From: Oscillospiraceae bacterium
GTDB lineage: Bacteria > Bacillota > Clostridia > Oscillospirales > Oscillospiraceae
NCBI GenBank assembly: GCA_916988195.3
Contig: CAKASQ030000017.1
Span: forward strand, 125,406-189,405
Length of the DNA stretch: 64,000 nt
Direction of reading: 5' to 3'
The notes beneath the pieces are model-generated. The model worked only from the letters and a program-made list of their open reading frames with translations, made no database searches and had not been told where the DNA came from. This document shows, piece by piece, positions 49,668 through 57,858 of the stretch (the stretch's first letter is position 1; each line of letters begins with the position of its first letter). A program made the position numbers and the translations under genes.

Positions 49668-50498
49668 TCAGGAAATCAGGGACAGCAGCAGCGTCACAAG
49701 CCCCGCGCCCCAGCAATAATAGCAAAAACCGCCGAATTTTCCGCGCTGGACAACCAGCCGCAGAAAATAGATGGCAAAGTAGCCTGAGACAAACGCGCAG
49801 GCCACGCCGACCAGGTACATTGGCACATAGCTCCACTCCACGCCCGTCGAGAACACCTTGATGATCGACACCAGATTTGCGCCGAGCACCGCCGGAATGG
49901 AGAGCAGGAACGAAAATTTCACGGCAAAGCTCCGCTCAAAGCCGCGCAGCATGCCAAAGCTGATTGTCGTCCCCGACCGGGACAATCCCGGTACCACCGC
50001 GACCGCCTGTGCCAGACCTACCACCAGCGCGTCCGCCGTAGTCGAGCTCCGTTCGTCCTTGTTGCCGTGCCCCATGCGGTCGGCGGCAAAGAGCAGAAAG
50101 CCCGTCAGGATAAACGCGAAGCCAATGAAAAACGTGTTCTGATATAGAGACTCCACCACATTCGATAAAAACGCTGCCGGGATGAGCGGAAGCGTCGCGA
50201 TGATAAGAAAGCTGATGAGCCTCCGCTCGCGCCGGTTGGGCCTCAATCCTCGCGGGGTTCTGCGGATGTGGAGCATGCGCGCGAACTCCGTCACAACCTC
50301 ACGTACATCCTTCCAGAACGCGAGAATGACCGCCGCCAGCGTCCCTAAGTGCAGCAGCACGTCAAAGAGCATGTGGTTTTCCATGTCGCCGATGGCGAGG
50401 AAGTTTTGCAGCACTGCCAGATGGCCGGAGCTCGAGATCGGCAGAAACTCCGCCACGCCCTGCACCAGCCCCAGCAAAACGGCATTCCAATAGGTCAT
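49668..50498 (-). CDS. uppP: undecaprenyl-diphosphatase UppP/BacA
   Basis: Recycles undecaprenyl pyrophosphate, the lipid carrier of wall synthesis, and confers bacitracin resistance. The 276 residues have the motifs EFLPISSSGHLAVLQ and VPGLSRSGTTISFGM, and about eight membrane helices. GGAGGATTGTCT precedes the ATG. It is 14 bases upstream of ftsK. Confidence 0.95.
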   Translation of the reverse strand: MTYWNAVLLGLVQGVAEFLPISSSGHLAVLQNFLAIGDMENHMLFDVLLHLGTLAAVILAFWKDVREVVTEFARMLHIRRTPRGLRPNRRERRLISFLIIATLPLIPAAFLSNVVESLYQNTFFIGFAFILTGFLLFAADRMGHGNKDERSSTTADALVVGLAQAVAVVPGLSRSGTTISFGMLRGFERSFAVKFSFLLSIPAVLGANLVSIIKVFSTGVEWSYVPMYLVGVACAFVSGYFAIYFLRLVVQRGKFGGFCYYCWGAGLVTLLLSLIS

Positions 50499-50589
50499 AG
50501 ACAATCCTCCAAGGTTGAAGCGGCCAAGGCCGCGTAAAAATCTCATACTAATTTATATTATCACAACCCAGAGAATAATTCCAGACTTT

Positions 50590-51303
50590 TTAGCCGTTTG
50601 TCTCCCCGTTTGACTCCCCGCGGCGCTTTTTTCCGCGCGCGATCTGCCGGTGAAGATAGCTAAGCGCGTCAGACAGCGTCCCAAGCTCGTCCATAAGCCC
50701 GGACTTGACCGCCTCCGCGCCATAAAGGACCGTTCCCACATCCGTCGCCATGTTCCCAGTCGCCATCATGTAGCGCTCAAAATCCTCGCGGGAAATGCGG
50801 GAGTTTTCGGTCACGAAGTCCACGATATGGTCCTGAATCTGGTCAAAATAATGATACGTCTGCGGCGCGCCGACGACTAACCCCGTCATACGCACAGGGT
50901 GCACGGTCATGCTGGCTCGCGGGGCAATGATCGCGCGTTTGGCAGAAACGGCCAGCGGAATCCCGATCGAATGCCCGCCTCCCAGCACCAACGATACCGT
51001 CGGCTTTTTCATCCCTGCAATCAACTCCGCAATCGCGAGCCCCGCTTCAATGTCACCGCCGACGGTATTGAGTAGCAGCAGAAGCCCGTCGATGTCTTCC
51101 GACTCCTCGACTGCCGCCAGCAGCGGGATCACGTGCTCGTACTTCGTCGTCTTCACCGTCTCGGGAAGCGTCTGGTGGCCTTCGATCTGGCCGATGATCG
51201 TGAGGGTATAAATATTTCCCTTGCTCGATTTTGTGGTGCTCGCGCCGAGCTCCAGAAGCTCCTGCGTAGACTCCTGCTTATTTTCGCGTTTCGATTCTTC
51301 CAT
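50590..51303 (-). CDS. ClpP-class protease TepA-like
   Basis: ClpP-fold serine protease-like protein, 237 residues, of the TepA (translocation-enhancing) group found next to ftsK/spoIIIE in Firmicutes. NTVGGDIEAGLAIAELI is the ClpP-type strand and helix; the nucleophile is in GGGHSIGIPLAVSA and the histidine in SMTVHPVRMTG. The N-terminus is charged and without signal peptide, and the C-terminus is basic. A role in secretion or spore formation is inferred from the family. Confidence 0.85.
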   Translation of the reverse strand: MEESKRENKQESTQELLELGASTTKSSKGNIYTLTIIGQIEGHQTLPETVKTTKYEHVIPLLAAVEESEDIDGLLLLLNTVGGDIEAGLAIAELIAGMKKPTVSLVLGGGHSIGIPLAVSAKRAIIAPRASMTVHPVRMTGLVVGAPQTYHYFDQIQDHIVDFVTENSRISREDFERYMMATGNMATDVGTVLYGAEAVKSGLMDELGTLSDALSYLHRQIARGKKRRGESNGETNG

Positions 51304-51354
51304 GTGCTCGCCTCCAAAGGTTTTTGGAAGCAGTATGCCCGGAAGCGGCCCGTT

Positions 51355-51840
51355 TTATCCCTCCGTCTCGGTTCTCCAGTCCTTGCACACGTCGACCCAG
51401 CCGTCGAATTTCGAGTATTTTTCAAGCTCCGGAATTGTCAGCTCAATGGCGCTGTTCGCGCTCCCGGCTGCCGGAAACACGGTCTCAAAGCGTTTGAGCG
51501 ATTCATCTAAGTAGACCTTCACGCCGTCCTTCACGGCAAACGGGCACACGCCGCCCACCGTGTGGCCGATGTATTCCGGCACATCGTCGTGCGCGAGCAT
51601 CTTCGCTTTCAGCCCGAAGCGCTCCTTGTATTTCTTATTATCCACGCGCGCATCGCCCGCCGCAACGATCAGGATGCACGCATCGCCCAGCAAAAACGAG
51701 AGCGTCTTTGCGATTTGCTTTCCCTCCACGCCGACCGCCTGCGCCGCGAGCTCCACGGTTGCGCTCGACATGTCAAATTCCAGAATGCGCTTCTCCATTC
51801 CAAACTGCGCAAAATACGCCCTTACCTTTTCAATTGACAC
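51355..51840 (-). CDS. YbaK/EbsC-type aminoacyl-tRNA deacylase
   Basis: Trans-editing factor family, 161 residues. It starts at GTG after AAGGAAGGGGAG. The pattern QIAKTLSFLLGDACILIVAA and HTVGGVCPFAVKDGVKVYLD is that of the YbaK/ProX editing domain that removes a wrong amino acid from tRNA. It is transcribed divergently from a second YbaK-type gene. The two differ clearly in sequence, so they probably clear different mischarged tRNAs. Confidence 0.85.
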   Translation of the reverse strand: MSIEKVRAYFAQFGMEKRILEFDMSSATVELAAQAVGVEGKQIAKTLSFLLGDACILIVAAGDARVDNKKYKERFGLKAKMLAHDDVPEYIGHTVGGVCPFAVKDGVKVYLDESLKRFETVFPAAGSANSAIELTIPELEKYSKFDGWVDVCKDWRTETEG

Positions 51841-51871
51841 TGTGCTCTCCCCTTCCTTCTTATCGGCTGGT

Positions 51872-51923
51872 ATTATAGCAAATTTACATGCGTCTTGCAA
51901 GTTTGCGCGCAATCGGGTATAAT
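51872..51923. promoter_or_regulatory. symmetric divergent promoters sharing one -35 box
   Basis: TTGCAA at 51895-51900 is its own reverse complement. On the plus strand it is followed after 17 bases by TATAAT (51918-51923); on the minus strand after 17 bases by TATAAT (51877-51872). Both YbaK-type genes thus use the same -35 hexamer with perfect -10 boxes. Confidence 0.85.
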
Positions 51924-51975
51924 GATGGCGCGCGGGCGAAAACCCGCGGAATTTCCGCCGGTTGGAGGCGAAAGT

Positions 51976-52446
51976 ATGAACAAAACAAATGTGATGCGGC
52001 TATTGGACGCGGCAAAACTTCCGTATGAGGCGCGCGAATACGCGTATGACGAAAATGATCTCAGCGGTCTTCACGCCGCCGAGGGCATTGGCGAGCCGCC
52101 GGAGCAGATTTTCAAGACGCTCGTCGCCCGGGGCGAAAAGCAGGGCTATCTTGTCTTCTGCATTCCGGTCTGCTGTGAGCTGGACCTCAAAAAAGCCGCG
52201 AAGGCCGCGAAGGATAAAAAGGTCGAGCTGATCCATGTCAAGGAGCTTTTGCCGCTCACGGGCTATATCCGCGGCGGATGCAGCCCCATCGGCATGAAAA
52301 AGCACTTCCCGACGTACATCGACGAGACGGCGATTTTGTATGACGAGATTGGCGTGTCCGCCGGGCAGCGCGGGGCGCAGGTGCTTTTGAACCCGGAATC
52401 GCTTTGTGACTATGTCGGCGCAGAATTCTGCGACCTGACCGTATAG
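51976..52446 (+). CDS. Cys-tRNA(Pro) deacylase YbaK/EbsC
   Basis: The 156-residue protein begins MNKTNVMRLLDAAKLPYEAR, has IFKTLVARGEKQGYLVFCIP and TGYIRGGCSPIGMKKHFPTY, the signature of the YbaK group that hydrolyses Cys-tRNA(Pro). GGAGGCGAAAGT precedes the ATG. It is followed 14 bases later by the TSCPD gene. Confidence 0.9.
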   Translation: MNKTNVMRLLDAAKLPYEAREYAYDENDLSGLHAAEGIGEPPEQIFKTLVARGEKQGYLVFCIPVCCELDLKKAAKAAKDKKVELIHVKELLPLTGYIRGGCSPIGMKKHFPTYIDETAILYDEIGVSAGQRGAQVLLNPESLCDYVGAEFCDLTV

Positions 52447-52460
52447 AAAGGAACAATACC

Positions 52461-52712
52461 ATGCATTACGAATATCAGACAAAGGGCACGTGCTCGAGCC
52501 GGATCTTATTTGACATCGAGGACGGCAAGCTTAAAAACGTAGAATACATCGGCGGCTGCAACGGCAACCTGCAGGGCATCGGCCGGCTCGTTGAAGGTAT
52601 GCCCGTCGACGAGGTCATCTCCCGCCTGCGCGGCATCCGCTGCGGCTACAAGCCCACGTCCTGTCCTGACCAGCTGGCAACAGCGCTCGAGCAGGCAACC
52701 AAAAAAGCCTGA
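52461..52712 (+). CDS. TSCPD domain protein (TIGR03905-like)
   Basis: The 83-residue protein consists of one TSCPD domain: YQTKGTCSSRILFDIEDGKL, GGCNGNLQGIGRLVEGM and GIRCGYKPTSCPDQL with conserved cysteines. The domain also occurs at the C-terminus of ribonucleotide reductases; the free form is of unknown function. AGAAAGGAACAATACC precedes the ATG. Confidence 0.85.
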   Translation: MHYEYQTKGTCSSRILFDIEDGKLKNVEYIGGCNGNLQGIGRLVEGMPVDEVISRLRGIRCGYKPTSCPDQLATALEQATKKA

Positions 52713-52745
52713 GCATCATCAATTTATTCAAGGAGGATTTTTACC

Positions 52746-53123
52746 ATGAAAGAAGTTATCGCTACCACCAACGCGCCCGGCGCGATTGGCCCCTACTCGC
52801 AGGCGACTAAGGCAGGCTCCCTCGTCTTTGTCTCCGGCCAGCTGCCCATCGACCCGGCGACCGGTGTCATGCCCGAGGACGTTTCCGCGCAGACAAAGCA
52901 GTCGCTCACAAACGGCAAGGCCATCGTGGAAGCTGCCGGCGGCTCCATGGCGGACGTTGTGAAGACCACCGTCTTCCTCGCCGACATGAACGACTTTGCC
53001 GCCATGAACGCGGTCTACGCTGAGTTTTTCCCCGAAGGCGCCTGCCCTGCCCGTTCCGCCGTTCAGGTCGCACGCCTGCCCAAAGACGCAAAGGTCGAAA
53101 TCGAGCTCATCGCGAATATCTAA
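52746..53123 (+). CDS. ridA: RidA family enamine/imine deaminase
   Basis: Removes reactive 2-aminoacrylate-type enamines from PLP enzymes. The 125 residues match Rid[31 protein letters not shown], and [20 protein letters not shown] with the conserved arginine. AAGGAGGATTTTTACC precedes the ATG. It ends the short operon that starts with the YbaK-type gene. Confidence 0.95.
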   Translation: MKEVIATTNAPGAIGPYSQATKAGSLVFVSGQLPIDPATGVMPEDVSAQTKQSLTNGKAIVEAAGGSMADVVKTTVFLADMNDFAAMNAVYAEFFPEGACPARSAVQVARLPKDAKVEIELIANI

Positions 53124-53133
53124 GCAAATCACG

Positions 53134-53165
53134 AAACGCTCCTCTTCCGAGGAGCGTTTTTGCGT
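53134..53165 (+). terminator. terminator of ridA
   Basis: AAACGCTCCTC-TTCC-GAGGAGCGTTT stem (11 bp) followed by TTGCG. Confidence 0.85.
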
Positions 53166-53213
53166 TCTCCCGATGTGCTCGTGCAGGCAGAATTTCCGCA
53201 ATCTTCCACCTTT

Positions 53214-53320
53214 GCGTAGGGGTCGATGCCCACATTGCCCCAAGGGCACCATCGAATTCGCCGAAGATTTTCAAAAAACCGGCCCAATCTGCCGGGTCGA
53301 TGTGGGCATCGACCCCTACG
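53214..53320. repeat. palindromic repeat unit C
   Basis: Left arm GCGTAGGGGTCGATGCCCAC then ATTGCCCC, interior CGAATTCGCCGAAGATTTTC, right arm GGGTCGATGTGGGCATCGAC then CCCTACG. The ends match unit B nearly base for base. Confidence 0.8.
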
Positions 53321-53332
53321 GATTTTCTGAAA

Positions 53333-53368
53333 ATGCGCAAAAAAGGACCTCCCGTAAGGGAGGTCCTT
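53333..53368 (-). terminator. terminator of SLH protein 1
   Basis: AAAGGACCTCCC and GGGAGGTCCTTT form a 12-bp stem, followed on the minus strand by TTTGCGC. Confidence 0.85.
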
Positions 53369-53382
53369 TCGTTACATCGGGA

Positions 53383-55413
53383 TTAGCCGAATTCCACGGC
53401 GAAGCGGTGCAGGATGGCTGCCAGCTGCGCACGGGTGGTGTTGCCCTTCGGGTCGATATGATAGCTGTCGACGCCGTTGATGAGGCCATGGTAGTTCGCC
53501 CATGCCAAGGAATCTCTTGCCCACGTGCCGATGGTGTAGTAGTCATCGAACTTGGTGAGGTTGGAAGCGCCCTTCGTAGAGAGGTTCATGTACTCGGCAT
53601 AGCGGTACAGGATCGCTGCCAGCTGCTCGCGGGTGACGTTCGCGTTCGGACGGAAGGTCTTGGAATCATAGCCCTTGACGATGCCGTTCTCGGCTGCCCA
53701 CGAAATCGCAGTATTGTAATATGCGTTGGACGAAACGTCCGTGAACTGGTTGTTTCTGGCCGCTCTGGGTTCGCCGGTCAGTCTCCACAGGATGGTGACG
53801 ACCTGGCCGCGCGTAGTGTTCTGGTCTGCGCCGAAGCTCGTCATGGAAATGCCGTCCATAAGGCCGTTGATGTAGGCGTACAGAACGTCGTCATAGTACC
53901 AGTCGCGGTTCGTCACATCGTGGAACGGCAGATTTCCCCAACGATAGTCATTCTTGTCAACGAAGCTGACATAGAGCGTCGCGTCCTTTGAGCCCATCTT
54001 GACGGTGTAGCTGCTGCCGACATAAGTCTCGGTACCGAACTTCCATGCCGCCACGTAGCCCTTATCGGGTTCTGCCTTGAAGGTCATGGTGTCGTTCTTT
54101 TCGAGGGAGTAGGTCTTGCCGTCGGAAACGGTGCTGTTCTTGTAGCTGAGCGTGCCATGCTTGCCGCCGGTGATGTCGATGCTCAGTGTGTAGTTCTTGG
54201 AGCTAGGCGTGGAGCTGGAAGAGACAAAGTCGATATCAAGCGTCGCGTTGTCCCAGCCCATGTCGCGCGCGTTGACGGTGATCTTCGAGGTGTAGTTCCA
54301 TCTGCCCTTGCCAATGCGCCAACGAACCTCGTAGCCCTTGTCGGCAACAGCCTTGAAGGTGAGCTCGTCGTCATCGTCGAGCCAGTAATAGCTCTTCGCG
54401 TCGTCGCCTCTTGTGCTGTTCTCATAAACGTCGCCATGTCTGCTCACGTCGAGCGTCAGCTTGTAGTCTCCGGAAACAGTTTTCTTCTGGAACACAGCCG
54501 TAACCTTGACGTCATTGTCGGGCATAGTGATTTTCAGCGTGGCATCCTGCTTCTGGCTGCGGGTAAGCTCGATGCCATCCGCTCTCCACTCGACAAACTC
54601 GTAACCCTTCTTGGCAACAGCCTTTACAGTAACCTTTTCCTTCTTTTCGAGGCTGAAGTCAATGGATTTCTTCTCGTTCTCACCATACTGGATAAGACCC
54701 ATCGAGTCATCTTTCGAGGAAACCGTCAGCGTATGTTTTGTTTCAGGCTCCGGCTTGGTGTCGGCCGTAAACTCAACAAGCAACTTGCTGCCATCCTTGA
54801 GGTCTGTCGGAAGCGTGAATGTTTTGCCTTCTACCGGCGTACCTTCGTTCAGCGTCCACTTGACCGAATACGTTTTGTCATCTGCATTCGCCGTCAGCTT
54901 AACGCCTTCTTTAAGTTCTTCCTCAGTAAAGGAAACTGCCGTCGTGATGTCAAGAGCCTTGCCATCGCGCAGGATTTCGGCGTTCTGAACATCGCTTGCC
55001 CACATGCCGATTCTCAGATTAACATTCGCAGAGGGTTCGGGATCGGGAGTGGGTTCGGGTTCTCCGCCGGCATCCTTCTCGCTAAAGGTAATCTTGATCG
55101 TTTTGCCATCCATATCGGACGACAGGCTGAAGCCATAGTTTGCCTGCGCCTGATCCAGCTTCGTGTCGCCGATCATCACGTCCGCGACGTAGCCGGACTT
55201 GGGACTCACAACGACATACGCGCTGTTGATTTCCGCAAGCGTGAAGCTATACTCTCTGCTTATCAGTGTTTTATTTCCGATCGAGGCTGTTCCGCCCTTG
55301 CCAATATCAAAGGTAACTTTTACCTTATCGCCGGCAAAGGCCATGACTGTGAACATACTCACAAGCATGGCGAGCATCAGGACGATACTCAGTAATCTTT
55401 TACTTGTTTTCAT
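53383..55413 (-). CDS. SLH-domain surface protein with InlB-type repeats
   Basis: Secreted wall protein, 676 residues. A signal peptide (MKTSKRLLSIVLMLAMLVSM ... AFA) is followed by a small beta domain, a Pro/Glu linker (EPEPTPDPEP), at least three divergent InlB B-type repeats with the KGYEFVEW / KGYEVRWRIG / KGYVAAWKFG pattern, and three SLH domains at the C-terminus (from about residue 500), which bind pyruvylated wall polymers. It is the sole gene of its transcript. TAGGAGGAAAAGGAATC precedes the ATG. The ligand of the repeats is unknown. Confidence 0.88.
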   Translation of the reverse strand: MKTSKRLLSIVLMLAMLVSMFTVMAFAGDKVKVTFDIGKGGTASIGNKTLISREYSFTLAEINSAYVVVSPKSGYVADVMIGDTKLDQAQANYGFSLSSDMDGKTIKITFSEKDAGGEPEPTPDPEPSANVNLRIGMWASDVQNAEILRDGKALDITTAVSFTEEELKEGVKLTANADDKTYSVKWTLNEGTPVEGKTFTLPTDLKDGSKLLVEFTADTKPEPETKHTLTVSSKDDSMGLIQYGENEKKSIDFSLEKKEKVTVKAVAKKGYEFVEWRADGIELTRSQKQDATLKITMPDNDVKVTAVFQKKTVSGDYKLTLDVSRHGDVYENSTRGDDAKSYYWLDDDDELTFKAVADKGYEVRWRIGKGRWNYTSKITVNARDMGWDNATLDIDFVSSSSTPSSKNYTLSIDITGGKHGTLSYKNSTVSDGKTYSLEKNDTMTFKAEPDKGYVAAWKFGTETYVGSSYTVKMGSKDATLYVSFVDKNDYRWGNLPFHDVTNRDWYYDDVLYAYINGLMDGISMTSFGADQNTTRGQVVTILWRLTGEPRAARNNQFTDVSSNAYYNTAISWAAENGIVKGYDSKTFRPNANVTREQLAAILYRYAEYMNLSTKGASNLTKFDDYYTIGTWARDSLAWANYHGLINGVDSYHIDPKGNTTRAQLAAILHRFAVEFG

Positions 55414-55473
55414 GATTCCTTTTCCTCCTACCAAAATCATGTTTGGGATAGAATGATCCCGCTTTCTGAGGCT

Positions 55474-55502
55474 AGTTTAGCATCGTTTGCGGGAAAGAGC
55501 AA
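55474..55502 (-). promoter_or_regulatory. promoter of SLH protein 1
   Basis: On the minus strand TTGCTC (55502-55497), 17-base spacer, TAAACT (55479-55474). The rest of 55414-55624 shows no gene. Confidence 0.6.
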
Positions 55503-55624
55503 TTACATTTTGGTTACAAATCCTTAATTTTGCCTTAAAGACCTGATTCTTTATGTAAACGCAGCATTTCCCTGCTCTGTCCGTGTCGGATGGAATCGAA
55601 CAATCTTGCGGGAAATGTTTTTGC

Positions 55625-55653
55625 TTGACGGCGCGCAGTGTTCGTGGTAGTAT
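55625..55653 (+). promoter_or_regulatory. tRNA-Leu promoter
   Basis: TTGACG, 17-base spacer, TAGTAT, 14 bases before the tRNA 5' end. Confidence 0.75.
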
Positions 55654-55667
55654 ATAGAAGCTGATTT

Positions 55668-55754
55668 GCCGGTGTGGCGGAATTGGCAGACGCCCGGGAC
55701 TTAAAATCCCGTGAGGTAAAACTCGTACCGGTTCGAGCCCGGTCACCGGCACCA
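55668..55754 (+). tRNA. tRNA-Leu (anticodon TAA)
   Basis: An 87-nt class II tRNA. The acceptor stem pairs GCCGGTG with CACCGGC, the anticodon loop CTTAAAA gives anticodon TAA (decoding UUA), a long variable arm (TGAGGTAAAACTCGTA) follows, the T-loop is GGTTCGAGCC, and CCA is encoded. Confidence 0.97.
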
Positions 55755-55758
55755 GAAT

Positions 55759-55792
55759 TCTCCCGGCTCCGTGTGGAGCTGGGAGATTTTTT
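55759..55792 (+). terminator. tRNA-Leu terminator
   Basis: TCTCCCGGCTCC-GTGT-GGAGCTGGGAGA stem followed by TTTTTT. Confidence 0.9.
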
Positions 55793-55818
55793 CGTAACGT
55801 ACCAGCTTTCATGCGTAT

Positions 55819-55843
55819 GGGCGATGCAGGCATCGCCCCCTAC
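55819..55843. repeat. single arm of the palindromic repeat (unit F)
   Basis: GGGCGATGCAGGCATCGCCC then CCTAC: one hairpin arm of the family, without a partner arm. The gap 55844-56015 holds otherwise only AT-rich sequence. Confidence 0.6.
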
Positions 55844-56015
55844 AACGACAAGTCAGGCCAATTCCGATCTTACTATAATATATTGTATATTGTGCTGCAC
55901 GAGAAAAGACGCCCAAGGGATTGACTTTTGTATACCTTCTGAGTATACTGTAGTTCGATTTGAACGCGCGGTTTTTGCGCGTTTTGATCATATCGAGTAT
56001 TAAAGGAAGATTCTT

Positions 56016-57599
56016 ATGTCTCGTATTTGTCCGAAATGCGGCGCTAAGATCAAAAGCGGCAGCGGTGCTTGCCCTGCCTGCGGTCACGTGCCGGAGGACG
56101 ATGTTCAGATCTATACGCCCCGTGCGAATACCCCTGAAGCCGCAAAACCCTCAGGCGCGTCCCGGCGTGTCGCTGCGGGCGTGTTGTGCGCGGTTCTGGT
56201 TGCAGGCGGCGCGTTGGCGCTGTGGCGCATTTCCCGGGAGCATACGCCGGAAAAGACCGCGGCAGAATTTCAGGCGGCGCTGGCAAGCGGCGATTTTGAG
56301 CGGCTGCGCGCGGTAGCAGCTCCCTCCGGAAGCGACGATTTCACCGAGGACGCGCTTTCCCCCATGTTCGCCCTTTACCGCGAAAGCGCGGCCTTCCGGC
56401 AGCAGACGGCGCAGCTTGCTGATGAGGGCAGTCCCTGCCTGCACGTTGAAAAGCGCGGCGGCTTCCCATTTTCAACCTACCGTGTACTGGTCGACACATG
56501 TGAACTGGATGTTTCCACAAACATCGCGGGCGCATCTGTTACCGCAGGAGACGCACAAGCCGAGAGCGTCCCGGTCGAGTCGGCCGACATTGCCGACAGC
56601 GCGGGCTATACGCCGGACGCTTCGAACCTTGTGCGCGCAGAAGCAAAATTTGACGCACTCTACCCTGGGCTTTACGATCTGGATATTTCCTACACATCGA
56701 GCGCCGGGCAGGATTTTGAAAAGTCGACAACAGTCAACCTCATGCAGCCGACGCAACTCTCGCTCGACCTTGACTACACGAGCCTGTACGTCTGGAACAG
56801 CTCGAGCATCAGCGTTGACCTCTCGATCGACGGCGCGTATTACACAACGCTTTCAGCCGGTTCTTCCTTGCAGCTTTCTCCCCTGCATGCAGATTCCGTC
56901 GTCACAGCCAGCTGCAAGACGGACGCGGGCGAAGTGCTCACCGACAGCGTACCGGCGTCGAACCGGTCGTTTGAGGTGCTGTTCAGTCTCGGCACGGTCG
57001 ATGTCTACAACGACTACGACGCGGATATGCGCGTCTGCCTCAACGGCGCGGATTACTGCGTGATTCCGGCCAAGACGCTGCAAACCCTGAACGGCATTTC
57101 CGTCGGCAGCACGCTGAGCTTCTCACTGGCAGACTCCGACATCTTCCGCCCCTACGACTATTCCCTTTCCTACGACTACGATTCCATCTGCCCCATTCTG
57201 AGCCTGAGCGAGGACGCAAAGCTTGCCGTCTCTGCGGTTTTGCAGGACGCGCTTTCGAGCCTTCCCCTGACCGGCGAGGACGATGGACTTCTCGGAAGCC
57301 TCGACGCGCTGCTTGTTGAAAACGGCTGGTCGCGCAGCGAGGTTTTGGTCTCGGATGTGACGGTCGGCGATGTGTACGCCATGCAGACCACGGACGGCGG
57401 CACGCTCCTAAGCCTCAGCGGCTATTACACCTGCACGAACATCACCCTTCCCGCCTCTGCTGATCTCCCCGAGCCTTCAGCAGACGACGAGGCAGATACA
57501 GAGCAGGATGTCCTGCCGGAGTCCATTGAGAACCCGCAGTATCAGAGCTTCTACGCCTCCGTCTTCTTCGACGGCGAGAACTGGTCCATTGCCGAATAA
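56016..57599 (+). CDS. zinc-ribbon membrane protein, TcaA-like
   Basis: The 527-residue protein starts with a zinc ribbon (CPKCGAKIKSGSGACPACGH, residues 5-24), then one membrane helix (about 52-70), and a long extracellular part with repeated beta domains; HTPEKTAAEFQAALASGDFE after the helix and the repeats (QLSLDLDYTSLYVWNSSSIS; VDVYNDYDADMRVCLNGADY) are like those of TcaA/YvbJ. TcaA in staphylococci affects teicoplanin sensitivity and the envelope. A sensor or envelope role is inferred. GGAAGATTCTT precedes the ATG. Confidence 0.78.
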   Translation: MSRICPKCGAKIKSGSGACPACGHVPEDDVQIYTPRANTPEAAKPSGASRRVAAGVLCAVLVAGGALALWRISREHTPEKTAAEFQAALASGDFERLRAVAAPSGSDDFTEDALSPMFALYRESAAFRQQTAQLADEGSPCLHVEKRGGFPFSTYRVLVDTCELDVSTNIAGASVTAGDAQAESVPVESADIADSAGYTPDASNLVRAEAKFDALYPGLYDLDISYTSSAGQDFEKSTTVNLMQPTQLSLDLDYTSLYVWNSSSISVDLSIDGAYYTTLSAGSSLQLSPLHADSVVTASCKTDAGEVLTDSVPASNRSFEVLFSLGTVDVYNDYDADMRVCLNGADYCVIPAKTLQTLNGISVGSTLSFSLADSDIFRPYDYSLSYDYDSICPILSLSEDAKLAVSAVLQDALSSLPLTGEDDGLLGSLDALLVENGWSRSEVLVSDVTVGDVYAMQTTDGGTLLSLSGYYTCTNITLPASADLPEPSADDEADTEQDVLPESIENPQYQSFYASVFFDGENWSIAE

Positions 57600-57605
57600 C
57601 AAAAG

Positions 57606-57637
57606 TACCGCCTTGAGCTATCAGGGCGGTATTTTTT
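57606..57637 (+). terminator. terminator of the TcaA-like gene
   Basis: TACCGCCTTGA-GCTA-TCAGGGCGGTA stem (11 bp, one G-U) followed by TTTTTT. Confidence 0.85.
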
Positions 57638-57658
57638 ACGCATGCCTGCCGGGATGTT

Positions 57659-57765
57659 CGTAGGGGTCGATGCCCACATCGACCCATTTGGAAGTTGCGG
57701 ATTCGCCGCAGATTACCGTATATTCGGTTCTGTTTGCCGGAGCGATGTGGGCATCGCCCCCTACG
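57659..57765. repeat. palindromic repeat unit D
   Basis: Left arm CGTAGGGGTCGATGCCCACA then TCGACCC, interior GTTGCGGATTCGCCGCAGAT, right arm GCGATGTGGGCATCGCCCCC then TACG. It lies between two convergent terminators. Confidence 0.8.
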
Positions 57766-57793
57766 CGTTTTCCTTGAAGGTATTAAATATGTA

Positions 57794-57830
57794 TATAAAA
57801 AGGCTCCCGGTTCTAGGAACCGGGAGCCTT
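57794..57830 (-). terminator. terminator of SLH protein 2
   Basis: AAGGCTCCCGGTTC and GAACCGGGAGCCTT form a 14-bp stem, followed on the minus strand by TTTATAT. Confidence 0.85.
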
Positions 57831-57858
57831 GCGCTTGATGATGGACTTCTTTGACCGA

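Noticed and set aside
52728-53252. 174-residue open frame on the minus strand
   Set aside because: Covers ridA antisense and a palindromic repeat; the repeat gives the recurring VGADAHIDP-type peptide seen in several spurious frames here.
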